Positions 12,763 through 20,692 of a stretch of DNA of 27,204 nucleotides are shown piece by piece (the first letter of the stretch is position 1; every line of letters starts with the position of its first letter). Source of the DNA: a virus; the IMG/VR virus record IMGVR_UViG_3300031576_000248, positions 1-27,204 of that record; one strand, 5' to 3'. The position numbers and the translations under genes were made by a program. The notes under the pieces are model-generated. The model made no database searches, was not told the origin of the DNA, and worked only from the letters and a program-made list of their open reading frames with translations.

Positions 12763-14438
12763 CCGCTCCCACCATCGTCGAAACCATCGCCGGCCCCGAT
12801 CCGCAGCGCTCGCCGGTGCTGGCGAAGTTCTTCAAGCATTGGCCGGCGCCGTGCCCCGCCATCTGCGGCATCGAGGGGCCGACCGGGTCGGGCAAGACCG
12901 GCACGCTGTTCCGCAAGATGTGGCGCCTCGCGCAGCGCATGCCGGTGTCGCCGGTCGACAAGATGCGCCATTTCAAGATCGTCTCGCTCGCCACCACCTA
13001 CCGCCAGCTCTGGCGCGGGCCGATCCCGTCGCTGCTCGAGCTGTTGCCGCGGCACTTGGGCGACTGGCACGGCTCGCCGCCCGACAGCCCCGCCACCCAC
13101 GACATCGTCACGCGCTGCCCCCCCGTTCGCGACGCGAACGGCAGGGAAATCGAGCCGGCCAGCAAACTCCGCTACCTCCACGAGTTCGTCGCGATCGGCG
13201 AGAAGTATGCGAGCGAGGAAGAGCTCGAGACGATCTTCCGCGGCTGGCCGGCGACGGTGTTCCACCTGGTCGAGGCCGACACCTTGCCGGCGCTGGTGCT
13301 CAATTTCGCGATCAGCCGCTCGGGGCGCTATCCCGCCGTCAAGCACGGCCTCCCGCCCTGGTATGGCGTGGTGTTCGATTTGAACGCTCCCAGACAGACG
13401 TCGTGGATCTACGGCAAGATGCGGCGCGAGTGGGCCGAGGGGAAGGAATATTTCGTGCAGCCGCCGGCGGTGCTGCCCAACGGCACCGGCGGCTGGCGCG
13501 TCAACCCCGAGGCCGAGAACGTGGCGAACCTCGTCCCCGGCAAATACGAGGGCGAGATCGCGACCCAGTCCGATCGCTTCATCCGCCGCATGCTCGCCGG
13601 TCAGCGCATGCCCGACATGCGCGGCAAGCCCGTCTACGGCTTCTACACCGATCCCGAGACCGGCAACACCGCCGGCCATTTCGACGCCCACCGCCACATC
13701 GCCAAGGACGACATCCAGCCGATCAAGGGCGTGCCCCTCTGGTTCGGCACCGATGGCGGCCGCCAGCCCGGCGGCGCCTTCGGCCAGATCGACCCGCGCA
13801 CCGGCCAGGTCCGCGTGCTCGCCGAAATTCTCACCAGCCACGGCACCGGCGAGAAGCGCTACGCCGAAGAGGTGCGTGCCGTGCTCGCGCGCCCGCCGTT
13901 CGACGGCAAGTGGAAGCCCCAGGACATCCAGGGCGGCGCCGATCCTTCGTGCTTCTTCGGCCGCGACGACAAGAAGGGCGAAGGCGATTGGGCGTTCGCG
14001 TTCGAGCGCGAAAGCCGGATCGTGCTCCGCCCCGGCGGCGGCATCGGCAACAAGCTCGCACCCCGGCTCGAAGTGCTGGCCAATCTGCTCGCCGCACCCG
14101 ACGTGGCGCCTGGCATGCCGAAATTCATCGTCTCGCGCGCGTGCGCGTTGATCATCGAGGGCCTCGAGGGCGCCTACCGCTACCGCCAGAAGCAGATCAA
14201 CACCGAGCACGCGCTGTTCGAGGACGAGCCCGAGAAGAACGATCATTCGCACCTGATCGAGGGCCTGCAATACGGGCTCTTGCGCGTGCTCGGCAGCGAC
14301 GCGGCGTGGGGCAAGTACGACACGGGCGAACGCGCCCGCGGTCCCCGCGCGTCGATCACCGAGAACAACGAGGATGGGCGCTGGATCAATCCGAATCCGC
14401 GCGGGCGAAGCGGTGCCCGCGCTCACCGGACGGAGTAG
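12759..14438 (+). CDS. Terminase large subunit (559 aa)
   Basis: The packaging motor ATPase and nuclease. Walker A is GPTGSGKT (40-47). A Walker B-like strand VVFD ends at Asp207, without the usual adjacent Glu, so the exact ATPase residues are uncertain. The nuclease half shows Asp332 in FGTDGG, Asp395 in GGADPS and Asp495 in NDHSHLIEGLQYGLL, the spacing of the RNase H-like terminase nuclease. Length is typical. GAGGG and an ATGA overlap set the start. Together with the portal it would fill preformed heads. Confidence 0.85.
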   Translation: MTAPTIVETIAGPDPQRSPVLAKFFKHWPAPCPAICGIEGPTGSGKTGTLFRKMWRLAQRMPVSPVDKMRHFKIVSLATTYRQLWRGPIPSLLELLPRHLGDWHGSPPDSPATHDIVTRCPPVRDANGREIEPASKLRYLHEFVAIGEKYASEEELETIFRGWPATVFHLVEADTLPALVLNFAISRSGRYPAVKHGLPPWYGVVFDLNAPRQTSWIYGKMRREWAEGKEYFVQPPAVLPNGTGGWRVNPEAENVANLVPGKYEGEIATQSDRFIRRMLAGQRMPDMRGKPVYGFYTDPETGNTAGHFDAHRHIAKDDIQPIKGVPLWFGTDGGRQPGGAFGQIDPRTGQVRVLAEILTSHGTGEKRYAEEVRAVLARPPFDGKWKPQDIQGGADPSCFFGRDDKKGEGDWAFAFERESRIVLRPGGGIGNKLAPRLEVLANLLAAPDVAPGMPKFIVSRACALIIEGLEGAYRYRQKQINTEHALFEDEPEKNDHSHLIEGLQYGLLRVLGSDAAWGKYDTGERARGPRASITENNEDGRWINPNPRGRSGARAHRTE

Positions 14439-14467
14439 GCGCGATGGCAGCAAAGGAAGCGGGCGCG

Positions 14468-14504
14468 CGAACCCAATTGGGTTCGACCTCGCCCCGCAGC
14501 GGGG
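14468..14504. repeat. Two adjacent palindromes downstream of the terminase
   Basis: CGAACCCAATTGGGTTCG (14468-14485) is a perfect 18-bp palindrome; six bases on, CCCCGC-A-GCGGGG (14492-14504) is a perfect inverted repeat. There is no T-run, so neither looks like a standard terminator; a protein-binding site or an mRNA processing signal is possible. Confidence 0.7.
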
Positions 14505-14510
14505 CCTGAC

Positions 14511-14795
14511 ATGACCCTCCTCACCGTACGCACAGCCTTCGCGCTCGACACCGGGGCGGCGCTCGGGCCGCAGCTCGTGGCGGCGCGCGCCGAGCCGCAG
14601 CCGGTCGGGTGGAAGCTGCTTGAGAGCGCGACCGGCATTTGCGAGCGCCAGTTGCGCCGCATCCACGCGGACACGATCGCCGGCTGGCGCGCGCCACATT
14701 TTTCAAAATGGCCGGTCAACCGGACAGACAAACGCCGGGCGATGGGGGAGACTGTGCCGGAACCATCATGGTTGAAAGTTCCCCTCCGGCCATGA
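14511..14795 (+). CDS. Possible small late protein (94 aa)
   Basis: The frame starts MTLLTVRTAFALDTGAALGP and has a plausible folded middle, VGWKLLESATGICERQLRRIHADTIAGWRAPH, with a helix-turn-helix-like look; the end (KRRAMGETVPEPSWLKVPLRP) is less convincing. GGGG lies before the ATG. Two palindromes (14697-14710 and 14712-14723) fall inside it. It fills the only sizeable gap between terminase and pre-portal genes, but it is not overlapped or coupled to either neighbour, so it may be regulatory DNA instead. Confidence 0.45.
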   Translation: MTLLTVRTAFALDTGAALGPQLVAARAEPQPVGWKLLESATGICERQLRRIHADTIAGWRAPHFSKWPVNRTDKRRAMGETVPEPSWLKVPLRP

Positions 14796-14822
14796 GTGTT
14801 CTGCCTGTTGCAAGGCCCACTG

Positions 14823-14851
14823 GCCGGCGAGGGCCCCCGTCCCTCGCCGGC
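14823..14851. promoter_or_regulatory. Strong hairpin upstream of the pre-portal gene
   Basis: GCCGGCGAGGG (14823-14833), a 7-base loop and the exact complement (14841-14851) give an 11-bp GC-rich stem ending 23 bases before the ATG at 14875. No T-run follows. It may stabilise or process the late mRNA, or act as a partial terminator. Confidence 0.65.
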
Positions 14852-14874
14852 ACTCCTTTGGCGAAGGACCGCCG

Positions 14875-15090
14875 ATGAGTTTCATCGCCCGCGCGCTCGG
14901 CATCGGCAACACACCGGATCGTCCGGCGCCGATCGCGGCGCCGTCGCGCGCCGACCCCGCGGTCGAGGACGCGCGCCGCCGCGAGATCGTCGCCGCCGGC
15001 AAGTTGAAGGGCGCCGGCGCCAATTATCTCACCAGCGGCACCGATCTCGGCGAGGCACCGGCCGCGCGGAAATATCTCACTGGCCAGTAA
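14875..15090 (+). CDS. Small pre-portal protein (71 aa)
   Basis: Starts MSFIARALGIGNTPDRPAPI, then a charged helix (DARRREIVAAGKLKGAG) and ends NYLTSGTDLGEAPAARKYLTGQ. Small proteins with the same plan (charged helix, then a Leu-Thr-Gly-rich segment ending in a TLLG/YLTG-like tail) commonly precede the portal gene in podoviruses; their role is not defined. AAGGA precedes the ATG, and the stop overlaps the portal start (TAATG). Confidence 0.7.
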   Translation: MSFIARALGIGNTPDRPAPIAAPSRADPAVEDARRREIVAAGKLKGAGANYLTSGTDLGEAPAARKYLTGQ

Positions 15091-16727
15091 TGCCCGACCT
15101 CTCCCCCCAAGATTTGATCGACGCGACCGACGCGCTGATGGGCGAGCGGCGGCCGTGGGAGACGGGCTGGCGCGAAGTGGCGAGTTACATGCTGCCCGAC
15201 GGGCCCGACTTCAACCAACAGGACGTTCCCGGAGCGCAGCGACGGGACCTCATCGTGTCGAATTTCGGCGAGACCGCGCTTGAGGAAGCGGCCGACGGCC
15301 TCATGGGCCTCGCCTGCATGCCCGGGACGCGGTGGAAGGGCCTGTCCGTGGGAGCGCTCCCGGAAGACGCCCACGACGAACGCGTCTGGCTCGAGGACGC
15401 CAACGACCGCATGCTCGCGGTCTACGACAATCCCGCCAGCCGCTTCATCCCGGCGATCAAGGCGCTGGCGCTCGAATGGTTGGGCTTCGGCACCGGCGCG
15501 CTGTTCCTGAACGGCCGGCCCGGCCGCCTGCCGATCTTCGAGCACCGTCCGCTCGCCGAGATCGCGGGCGCCGAAGGCGAGGACGGCTTCATCGACGAGA
15601 CCTGCTGGTTCTTCAAATGGCCGGCGAAGAAGGCCTATCAGCGCTGGGGCGAGGCGCTGCCCAAGAATATCCTCGACGCCGCGCTCGATCCCCGGAAGCG
15701 CCACGAGCCGTTCGAGTTCCGCCACTACGTCTACCCGCGCCTGGACTACGACGGCGCGAAACGCGACGCGCGCTCGCGGCCTTACCGCGAATGCTGGCTG
15801 GCGCTCGCCGACAAGTCTCTGATCGAGGAAGGCGGCTTCTTCACCAACCCCTACATCGTCGGCCGCACCGGGAAGCGCGGCTGCTGGGCCTATGGCCGCG
15901 GCCGCGGCGTGAAGGCACTGGGCAACATCAAGATGCTGCAGCGCGTCGCGCGGTCGACCATCCAGGCCGCCGAGAAGACCATCAACCCGCCGACCCAGAG
16001 CCCCGACGACGGCGTGATGGGCACGCCCGATCTCCGCCCCGGCATGGATAACCCGGTGCGCCCGGAATATTTGATGCGCAACGCCGGCATCCAGCCGATC
16101 ACCACCGGCGCCCGCCCCGACATCGGCATGGACTTCATGGAGTGGGTGAAGCAGGCGGCGGGCGATCCCCTTCTAAGGAAAGCCCTAAGTTTGCCCCGGG
16201 AACCGCGCATGCTCGTCGACCAGGTCATGGCGATCGAGGAAGAGGCGATGCGCGCCGCGTCTCCCATCGTGGGAGAATTCCAGACCGAGATCCTGGGGCC
16301 GATGGACGGAAGGCTGTTCGATATCATCGCCCGCGACCGCGGCTTCGCGCCGTGGCCGGACTCGCTCGCCGGCGCCGAGATCCAGCCGCAATTCGAGGCG
16401 CCCGCCGCGCGCGCCCGCAACCTCGGCGTCGTGCGCGCGATCGCCAACCGCAACGCGATCATGGGCCCGGTGTGGCAGGCGCAGCCCGAGCTCATGGACC
16501 TCCACGATTTCGAGCGCGAGGAGCGCACCATCGGCCAGATCCTCGGCATCCCCGCCGATCTCTACCGCGCCCCCGAGGTCTACGCCGCGATGCAGAAGGC
16601 GCGCGCCGAAGTGGCCAAGCAGCGCGAAGAGCGCGAGGCGCTGAAGGACGACACCACGGCGCTCAAGAACGCGACGCCCGCGCTGAGCCTCATCCAGGGC
16701 GGGAAGCAGGAGGAGGCGGCGGCGTGA
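15090..16727 (+). CDS. Portal (head-to-tail connecting) protein (545 aa)
   Basis: Matches the podovirus head-to-tail connector type: an opening helix (LIDATDALMGERRPWETGWREVASYMLP), LMGLACMPGTRWKGL, a central segment FGTGALFLNG, then WAYGRGRGVKALGNIKMLQRV and PGMDNPVRPEY, with a helical C-terminus ending in Lys/Glu-rich repeats. Twelve copies would form the portal ring through which DNA enters and leaves. Size is typical. The start overlaps the upstream stop and the stop overlaps the GTG of the Bbp19-like gene. Confidence 0.9.
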   Translation: MPDLSPQDLIDATDALMGERRPWETGWREVASYMLPDGPDFNQQDVPGAQRRDLIVSNFGETALEEAADGLMGLACMPGTRWKGLSVGALPEDAHDERVWLEDANDRMLAVYDNPASRFIPAIKALALEWLGFGTGALFLNGRPGRLPIFEHRPLAEIAGAEGEDGFIDETCWFFKWPAKKAYQRWGEALPKNILDAALDPRKRHEPFEFRHYVYPRLDYDGAKRDARSRPYRECWLALADKSLIEEGGFFTNPYIVGRTGKRGCWAYGRGRGVKALGNIKMLQRVARSTIQAAEKTINPPTQSPDDGVMGTPDLRPGMDNPVRPEYLMRNAGIQPITTGARPDIGMDFMEWVKQAAGDPLLRKALSLPREPRMLVDQVMAIEEEAMRAASPIVGEFQTEILGPMDGRLFDIIARDRGFAPWPDSLAGAEIQPQFEAPAARARNLGVVRAIANRNAIMGPVWQAQPELMDLHDFEREERTIGQILGIPADLYRAPEVYAAMQKARAEVAKQREEREALKDDTTALKNATPALSLIQGGKQEEAAA

Positions 16728-17104
16728 GCACAAACGACGATCGCGATCCTTTCGCCGGCCTGCCGATCATGGGGCCCGACGATCCGCTGCAAGCCGAGCG
16801 CCGCGCGCGCGCGGCGAAAGCCGAGGAACTCAAATCCGCCTATCGTGCCCTGTTCGCCGGCCAATTGGCCGAGCTCGTGCTCGCCGACATCGCCGAGCAG
16901 GGCGGCGTGTTTCTGCACAACATCGGCGCGGACGAATTCGAGCACGGCAAAAACGAAGGCCAGCGCCGCTTGGCACTCCGCATCCTGAAGCTGAGCGGCC
17001 GCGAGGTGCCGACGCCGTGGGCGCCGCGCGCCCATTCCGCCACACCCCCGGCGAACGGCCGCCCGCGCGAAGCGATCACCGAGAACAGCGAGCCCGAACA
17101 ATGA
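16724..17104 (+). CDS. Bbp19-like phage protein (126 aa)
   Basis: The central part (YRALFAGQLAELVLADIAEQGGVFLHNIG..., EFEHGKNEGQRRLALRILKL) fits the Bbp19-type domain named after Bordetella phage BPP-1, marked by F/YxxLF, VLADI, GGVF and an EGQRRLAL helix. In BPP-1-like phages it lies near portal and scaffold genes, as here, and is thought to be a virion or assembly protein. The GTG start at 16724 comes from the GTGA overlap with the portal stop; the tail (residues 100-126) is low in complexity. Confidence 0.75.
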   Translation: MSTNDDRDPFAGLPIMGPDDPLQAERRARAAKAEELKSAYRALFAGQLAELVLADIAEQGGVFLHNIGADEFEHGKNEGQRRLALRILKLSGREVPTPWAPRAHSATPPANGRPREAITENSEPEQ

Positions 17105-18057
17105 GTGGAACACCCGCCGCACCGAACCCCGCCGCGCCCGACGCTGCACCCGCCCCCAGTGGCGGAACGCCTGCGTCCGCCGCGGCACCGGGAGCCAACG
17201 GCGATGCGAAGTTTTGGGACGCAATCCCCGGCATTACGCCCGAGGCCAAGGAATATTTGGCCGGCAAGAACCCGAAGGACATCAACGAGTTCGCGAAAAG
17301 CTATCGCGAGCTCGAGGGCAAGATCACGGCGAAGGGCCTGATCCTTCCCAAGGACGACGCACCCCCCTCGGAATGGGCCGAGTTCCACAAGGCGCTCGGG
17401 CGGCCCGAGAGCGCCGGCAAATACGAGATCGCGATGCCGCCCGGCGTCGAGGCCACCGAGATCGACAAGACCCTCCAGGCGGACATGCGCCAGGCCTTCT
17501 ACGAGGCCGGCCTCACCCCGAAGCAGGTGGCGCGGCTCAACAACGCCTATAACGGCGTCTACGGCAAGGTGGCGCAGCAATTGAAGGACGGGCTCGCGGC
17601 CGAGCGCGCCGCCGGCGACAAGGCGATCGAGACCTGGGAGGCCGGCATCCGCAAGGCCGGCGGCGATCCGGTGAAGGCGCGGGCGCTGGCGCAGACCGCG
17701 GCGCAGACCATCCTGCCCAAGGACAGCGCGCTCTACGCCCAGGTCGAGACCGCGCTCGCCAGCGACGGCAAGCCCGGCTCCGGCTCGGCCGCGATGGTCG
17801 ATCTCTTCCACCGCGTCGGCCTGGTGATCTCGGAAAGCGGCGGCGTGCTGCGCCCCGGCCAGCAGCCGGGCTTCGGCCCGATGACCGGCCCGCAAGCCAA
17901 GGTCGAGCTCGACCGCATGAAGGCGGACCCGAACATCCGCAAGGTCCTCGCCGAGCCGCAGCACCCGCAATACAAGGCCACGCAGGAGCAGTGGAACAGG
18001 CTCGTCGAGACCATGGACGCCGAAGAGAAGCGCAAGGCCGCGGCGGCGAGGGCCTAG
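17101..18057 (+). CDS. Scaffolding / capsid assembly protein (318 aa)
   Basis: An Ala/Pro-rich disordered start (first 35 residues) is followed by a mostly helical charged protein: WDAIPGITPEAKEYLAGKNP, FAKSYRELEGKITAKGL, LGRPESAGKYE, then helices with LDRMKADPNIRKVLAEPQHP and a Lys/Ala tail. The order (portal, Bbp19-like, this gene, capsid) and the GRPESAGKYE motif are characteristic of podovirus scaffold proteins, which direct capsid assembly and leave before maturation. The start overlaps the previous stop by ATGA. Confidence 0.85.
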   Translation: MSGTPAAPNPAAPDAAPAPSGGTPASAAAPGANGDAKFWDAIPGITPEAKEYLAGKNPKDINEFAKSYRELEGKITAKGLILPKDDAPPSEWAEFHKALGRPESAGKYEIAMPPGVEATEIDKTLQADMRQAFYEAGLTPKQVARLNNAYNGVYGKVAQQLKDGLAAERAAGDKAIETWEAGIRKAGGDPVKARALAQTAAQTILPKDSALYAQVETALASDGKPGSGSAAMVDLFHRVGLVISESGGVLRPGQQPGFGPMTGPQAKVELDRMKADPNIRKVLAEPQHPQYKATQEQWNRLVETMDAEEKRKAAAARA

Positions 18058-18058
18058 C

Positions 18059-18307
18059 ATGGCGCCCGATCAGCTCATCCGCCTTGAATGCTTGAAGCTG
18101 GCGGTGACGGTGCCGGGCGCCGAGCGCGGCGCGCGCTCCGTCGTCGACCAAGCAACCGACTATGCAACTTTCGTGCGAGGTTCAGACAAGGACGCTGGCG
18201 AAGAGGCCAGCTTAAGGCGAAGCGAAGGCGCTTCGCTGGCGTCCCCTGTGCCCGCACAACCGAGCAAACCGCAGGATAAGGCCCCGCTCCGCCACGATCG
18301 GCGATAG
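18059..18307 (+). CDS. Small conserved phage protein with a palindromic insertion (82 aa)
   Basis: The first 42 residues (MAPDQLIRLECLKLAVTVPG..., VVDQATDYATFVRG) have the RLECLKLA...A..Y..FV.G pattern seen in small phage structural-module proteins of unknown function. From about residue 44 the sequence is low-complexity (SDKDAGEEASLRRSEGASLA) and coincides with the paired-hairpin element at 18190-18244, which seems to have extended or altered the original C-terminus. GAGGG precedes the ATG, one base after the scaffold stop. Confidence 0.65.
   Translation: MAPDQLIRLECLKLAVTVPGAERGARSVVDQATDYATFVRGSDKDAGEEASLRRSEGASLASPVPAQPSKPQDKAPLRHDRR
18190..18244. repeat. Composite palindromic element inside the 18059-18307 gene
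   Basis: Outer arms GGACGC (18190-18195) and GCGTCC (18239-18244) enclose hairpin CTGGC-N6-GCCAG (18195-18210) and a hairpin with arms GCGAAGCG / CGCTTCGC around AAGG (18217-18236). The GCGAAGC/GCTTCGC core recurs at 23892-23912. Confidence 0.7.
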
Positions 18308-18462
18308 GGGGTTCCCTGTCCTGGCGGCACGGTCAGCCGCCCGCACCAGGTGCCGCGTGAGAGCACTAGCCGAGGGTCCGTGATGGTGGCTGCGTAACCG
18401 CAGTCAGATTTCGGCGGGCAACCCCAGCGATCCGGTTCAACCGTTTCGTGGGGGTTTCCCCG
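18308..18462 (+). promoter_or_regulatory. Structured leader of the major capsid gene
   Basis: GGGGTT (18308-18313) can pair with AACCCC (18420-18425) to close a domain of about 115 bases. Inside, GGCTGCG-TAAC-CGCAGTC (18388-18405) makes a stem-loop, and 18320-18356 can form three mutually exclusive stems (CCTGG/CCAGG, GGCGG/CCGCC, GCGGCAC/GTGCCGC). A final GGGG-TTT-CCCC hairpin (18451-18461) covers the likely ribosome site one base before the ATG. This may tune capsid translation; no known riboswitch class is recognised. Confidence 0.4.
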
Positions 18463-19359
18463 ATGTCCGACCAAATCGCAACCTCATTCAGCCGCAAATA
18501 CGCCGAAGGCATCGAGCTGACGGCGCAGCAGATCACGTCCGAGCTCGAAAGCACGCTCGACGTCTATCCCAATCCCGTCGGCGAAATCGTGTTCTGGGAT
18601 CAGGTCGGCGTCGTGCGCATGCAGCCCAAGACCGGCACCGCCATCGACATTCCGACCCTGAACACGCCGCACCGCCGCCGCGCGCTGCACCCGCAGGATT
18701 TCCAGCACCGCGACTTCATCGACAAGTTCGACACCTTGAAGACCCTCAACAACCCGATCAACGACTACACCAAGGCCCACGTCGCGGCCGGCCAGCGCAA
18801 GAAGGACAAGGTCATCATCGACGCGCTGCTCGGCGACGCCTACACCGGCAAGCTCGGCACGACGGTGGTAGCACTGCCCGCGGCGCAGAAGATCGTCAAC
18901 GGCGCCACCGGCTTCACCTTCGCCAAGCTGCAGGAGGGAATCCGGCTGCTGCGCCAGCGCAACGCGATCATGAAGGGCGAGGCCGTCACCGTCGTCTACA
19001 CCTCGTTCCAGGAAAAAGAGTTCATGAACGTGGCCGAGGTGAAATCGGTCGACTACAACACGCAGAAAGTGCTGGTCGAGGGCGAAATCGGCACGTTCTA
19101 CACCTGCTTCTTCAAGCGGGTCGAGGACGAATACGACGACGACGCCAACGTCGTCCGCTTCCTGCCGCTCGCGGCCACGATCCGCTCCTGCCTGATGTAT
19201 CCCAAATCGGCGGGCAAGACCGGCACCTGGCTGCCCTTGAGCGGCGTGGTCGAGTGGGTCGTCGAAAAGCACGTCTGGCAGGTCGTGCCGGAAATGTCGT
19301 TCGGCGCCGCCCGCGGCCAAGAGACCAAGGTCGTCCAGATCGACGTCGTCGAAGCCTAG
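18463..19359 (+). CDS. Major capsid protein, Phage_capsid_2 type (298 aa)
   Basis: MSDQIATSFSRKYAEGIELT followed by AQQITSELESTLDV, FWDQVGVVRM, DIPTLNTPHRRRALHPQDFQHRDFIDKFDTLKTLNNPINDYTKAHVAAGQRKKDKVIIDALLGDA matches the HK97-fold capsid family found in BPP-1-like podoviruses: an N-terminal SDQIATxF, the D(T/I)P-H-RR loop and the ID..D.L...NNP...Y spine. Length is typical. It directly follows the scaffold module. ATG 18463 is favoured over GTG 18448 by this family start. A 13-bp hairpin follows the stop. Confidence 0.9.
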   Translation: MSDQIATSFSRKYAEGIELTAQQITSELESTLDVYPNPVGEIVFWDQVGVVRMQPKTGTAIDIPTLNTPHRRRALHPQDFQHRDFIDKFDTLKTLNNPINDYTKAHVAAGQRKKDKVIIDALLGDAYTGKLGTTVVALPAAQKIVNGATGFTFAKLQEGIRLLRQRNAIMKGEAVTVVYTSFQEKEFMNVAEVKSVDYNTQKVLVEGEIGTFYTCFFKRVEDEYDDDANVVRFLPLAATIRSCLMYPKSAGKTGTWLPLSGVVEWVVEKHVWQVVPEMSFGAARGQETKVVQIDVVEA

Positions 19360-19367
19360 ACCAACGG

Positions 19368-19402
19368 CCTCGGGCGCCGGGCCGAAACCCCGGCGCCCGA
19401 GG
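19368..19402 (+). promoter_or_regulatory. 13-bp perfect hairpin just after the capsid gene
   Basis: CCTCGGGCGCCGG (19368-19380), loop of 9, exact complement (19390-19402), beginning 8 bases after the capsid stop. Without a T-run it is not a standard terminator; it is well placed to protect the capsid mRNA 3' end or to lower downstream expression. The rest of 19403-19487 is GC-rich and shows only minor dyads. Confidence 0.65.
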
Positions 19403-19487
19403 GCACCAACGCGCGAAGGCGCGAACCGCGGCGGGGCCGCGCGAACGAAAACCGTTCGGCTCCGCCGCTTTCGAAAGGACCGAAACC

Positions 19488-19991
19488 ATGGCCGTCGCCA
19501 ACACCAAGGCCACGATCATCACGAACGCCGATGCGTTCCCGCGGGTGATGAACCCGACCACGTTGTTCCATGGCCGAATGCGCGAGCAGATCGGGATCAC
19601 CGAGATCCTCGCCGCCGACGACAACAACAGCGTGTATCGCTGCGCGCGTCTGCATTCGTCGTGGCGCATTTCCGAAGTCGAAGTCCTCAACGACGCGATC
19701 ACGTGCGGCGCGGATTTCGACCTCGGCCTTTACCGCACGCTCGCCGACGGCGGCGCCGCCGTCGACGTCGACCTGTTTGCCGACGCCGTCGTGATGGCGA
19801 CCGCGCGCGCGGCCTGGCTCGACGTGCTGACCGAGCTTCTCAACATCGACCAGCGCGAAAAGCGCATCTGGGAAATGCTGGCGCTCGCCGGCGATCCCAA
19901 TATTTGGTACGACCTCGCCTGGACCGGCGTCGCGGTCGGCACCGCCGCGGGCACGCTCCTGACGCGCACGCGCTACGTCGACGGCTCATAG
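19488..19991 (+). CDS. Minor head protein / capsid-associated protein (167 aa)
   Basis: Starts MAVANTKATIITNADAFPRV, then MNPTTLFHGRMREQIGITEILAADDNNSVYRCARLHSSWRISEVEVLNDAIT, DFDLGLYRTLADGGAAVDVDLFADAVVM and a WYDLAWTGVAVGTAAGTLLTRTRYV end. Genes of this length and type regularly follow Phage_capsid_2 capsids; the beta-rich pattern fits a capsid decoration or head protein, but the exact role is unknown. AAAGGA precedes the ATG at a good distance. Confidence 0.7.
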   Translation: MAVANTKATIITNADAFPRVMNPTTLFHGRMREQIGITEILAADDNNSVYRCARLHSSWRISEVEVLNDAITCGADFDLGLYRTLADGGAAVDVDLFADAVVMATARAAWLDVLTELLNIDQREKRIWEMLALAGDPNIWYDLAWTGVAVGTAAGTLLTRTRYVDGS

Positions 19992-19993
19992 CG

Positions 19994-20692
19994 ATGGACG
20001 CAAGGCGTCCCTTCCAGCGGGCGTCGTCTTTGACGCCCCGCGAACTCTGGACGGCGCTGGGCGGCTCCGCGGAGCCGCCCCGCATCGCCGGCGCCTCTAC
20101 CGGCCCGCTGCTCGTGCTCGGCTGCGCGCGCCATGTTTGGCAGGATTTGGCCGCGCTCGGTCCGTGGCACGGCGATACGATGGCGATCAACGACATCGGC
20201 ACGCACTGGGCCCAGCCGCTCACGCATTGGCTGAGCCTCTACCCGAAGCTGCTGCCTGCCTGGGCCGCGATCCGCGCCACGCGCTACGAGGCGTCGAACG
20301 CGCCGCGTCCGTTTACCCATTCGCATCGCCAGCGCGAAGGCATCGACCACGCCTGGCCGCCCGGCATCGTCGGCGGCGGCGGTGGCATGGCGGCGGCGCT
20401 TGTCGGCCTCATGCTCGGCTACGAGCATGTCATCCTCGCCGGCGTGCCGATGGACGGCAGCGGCCACTATTACGACCCGCCGGAATTCCGCAATCCGGGT
20501 CCGCTGCGCGCGAACCATCAAGAGGCCTGGCTGAAGGCCGCCGATCTCTTCGCCGGCCGGGTGAAATCGCTGAGCGGCAACACGCGTAGGCTACTAGGCG
20601 CCCCGGCAATAGGCCCGCGCGTCGCCGGCCTCGAAATCATCGCCGCGGTCGCGCGCCTCGAAGCCGGGCTGCCGGCCGGCGGCGGCCCATGA
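19994..20692 (+). CDS. Rossmann-like protein resembling MptE/DUF115 domains (232 aa)
   Basis: A strand-loop start (PLLVLGCARHVWQDLAAL) is followed by DTMAINDIGTHWAQPLTHWLSLYPKL, a glycine-rich turn GIVGGGGGMAAALVGLMLGYEHVILAGVPMDG and HYYDPPEF. The order (LGxG strand, VND/AINDI, W-S-P-L, SGxxA--A-LLGY--I-L-G-DMxG) recalls 6-hydroxymethylpterin pyrophosphokinase MptE-like and sugar-handling DUF115 proteins. A transferase activity is only a guess. Its place between head and tail genes is unusual; it may modify virion components. The stop overlaps the tail tubular A start by ATGA. Confidence 0.55.
   Translation: MDARRPFQRASSLTPRELWTALGGSAEPPRIAGASTGPLLVLGCARHVWQDLAALGPWHGDTMAINDIGTHWAQPLTHWLSLYPKLLPAWAAIRATRYEASNAPRPFTHSHRQREGIDHAWPPGIVGGGGGMAAALVGLMLGYEHVILAGVPMDGSGHYYDPPEFRNPGPLRANHQEAWLKAADLFAGRVKSLSGNTRRLLGAPAIGPRVAGLEIIAAVARLEAGLPAGGGP

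Noticed and set aside
14444-14509. 21-codon frame after the terminase
   Set aside because: It consists largely of the two palindromes at 14468-14504 and has no coupling to its neighbours.
12540-14699. Very long leftward open frame (719 codons) opposite the terminase
   Set aside because: Composition (Ala/Arg/Gly/Leu, many His) is that of an antisense frame in GC-rich DNA; the plus strand encodes a clear terminase with motifs.
18388-18450. tRNA-like features (GGTTCAA near 18434)
   Set aside because: No acceptor stem or anticodon arm can be formed around the T-loop-like sequence.
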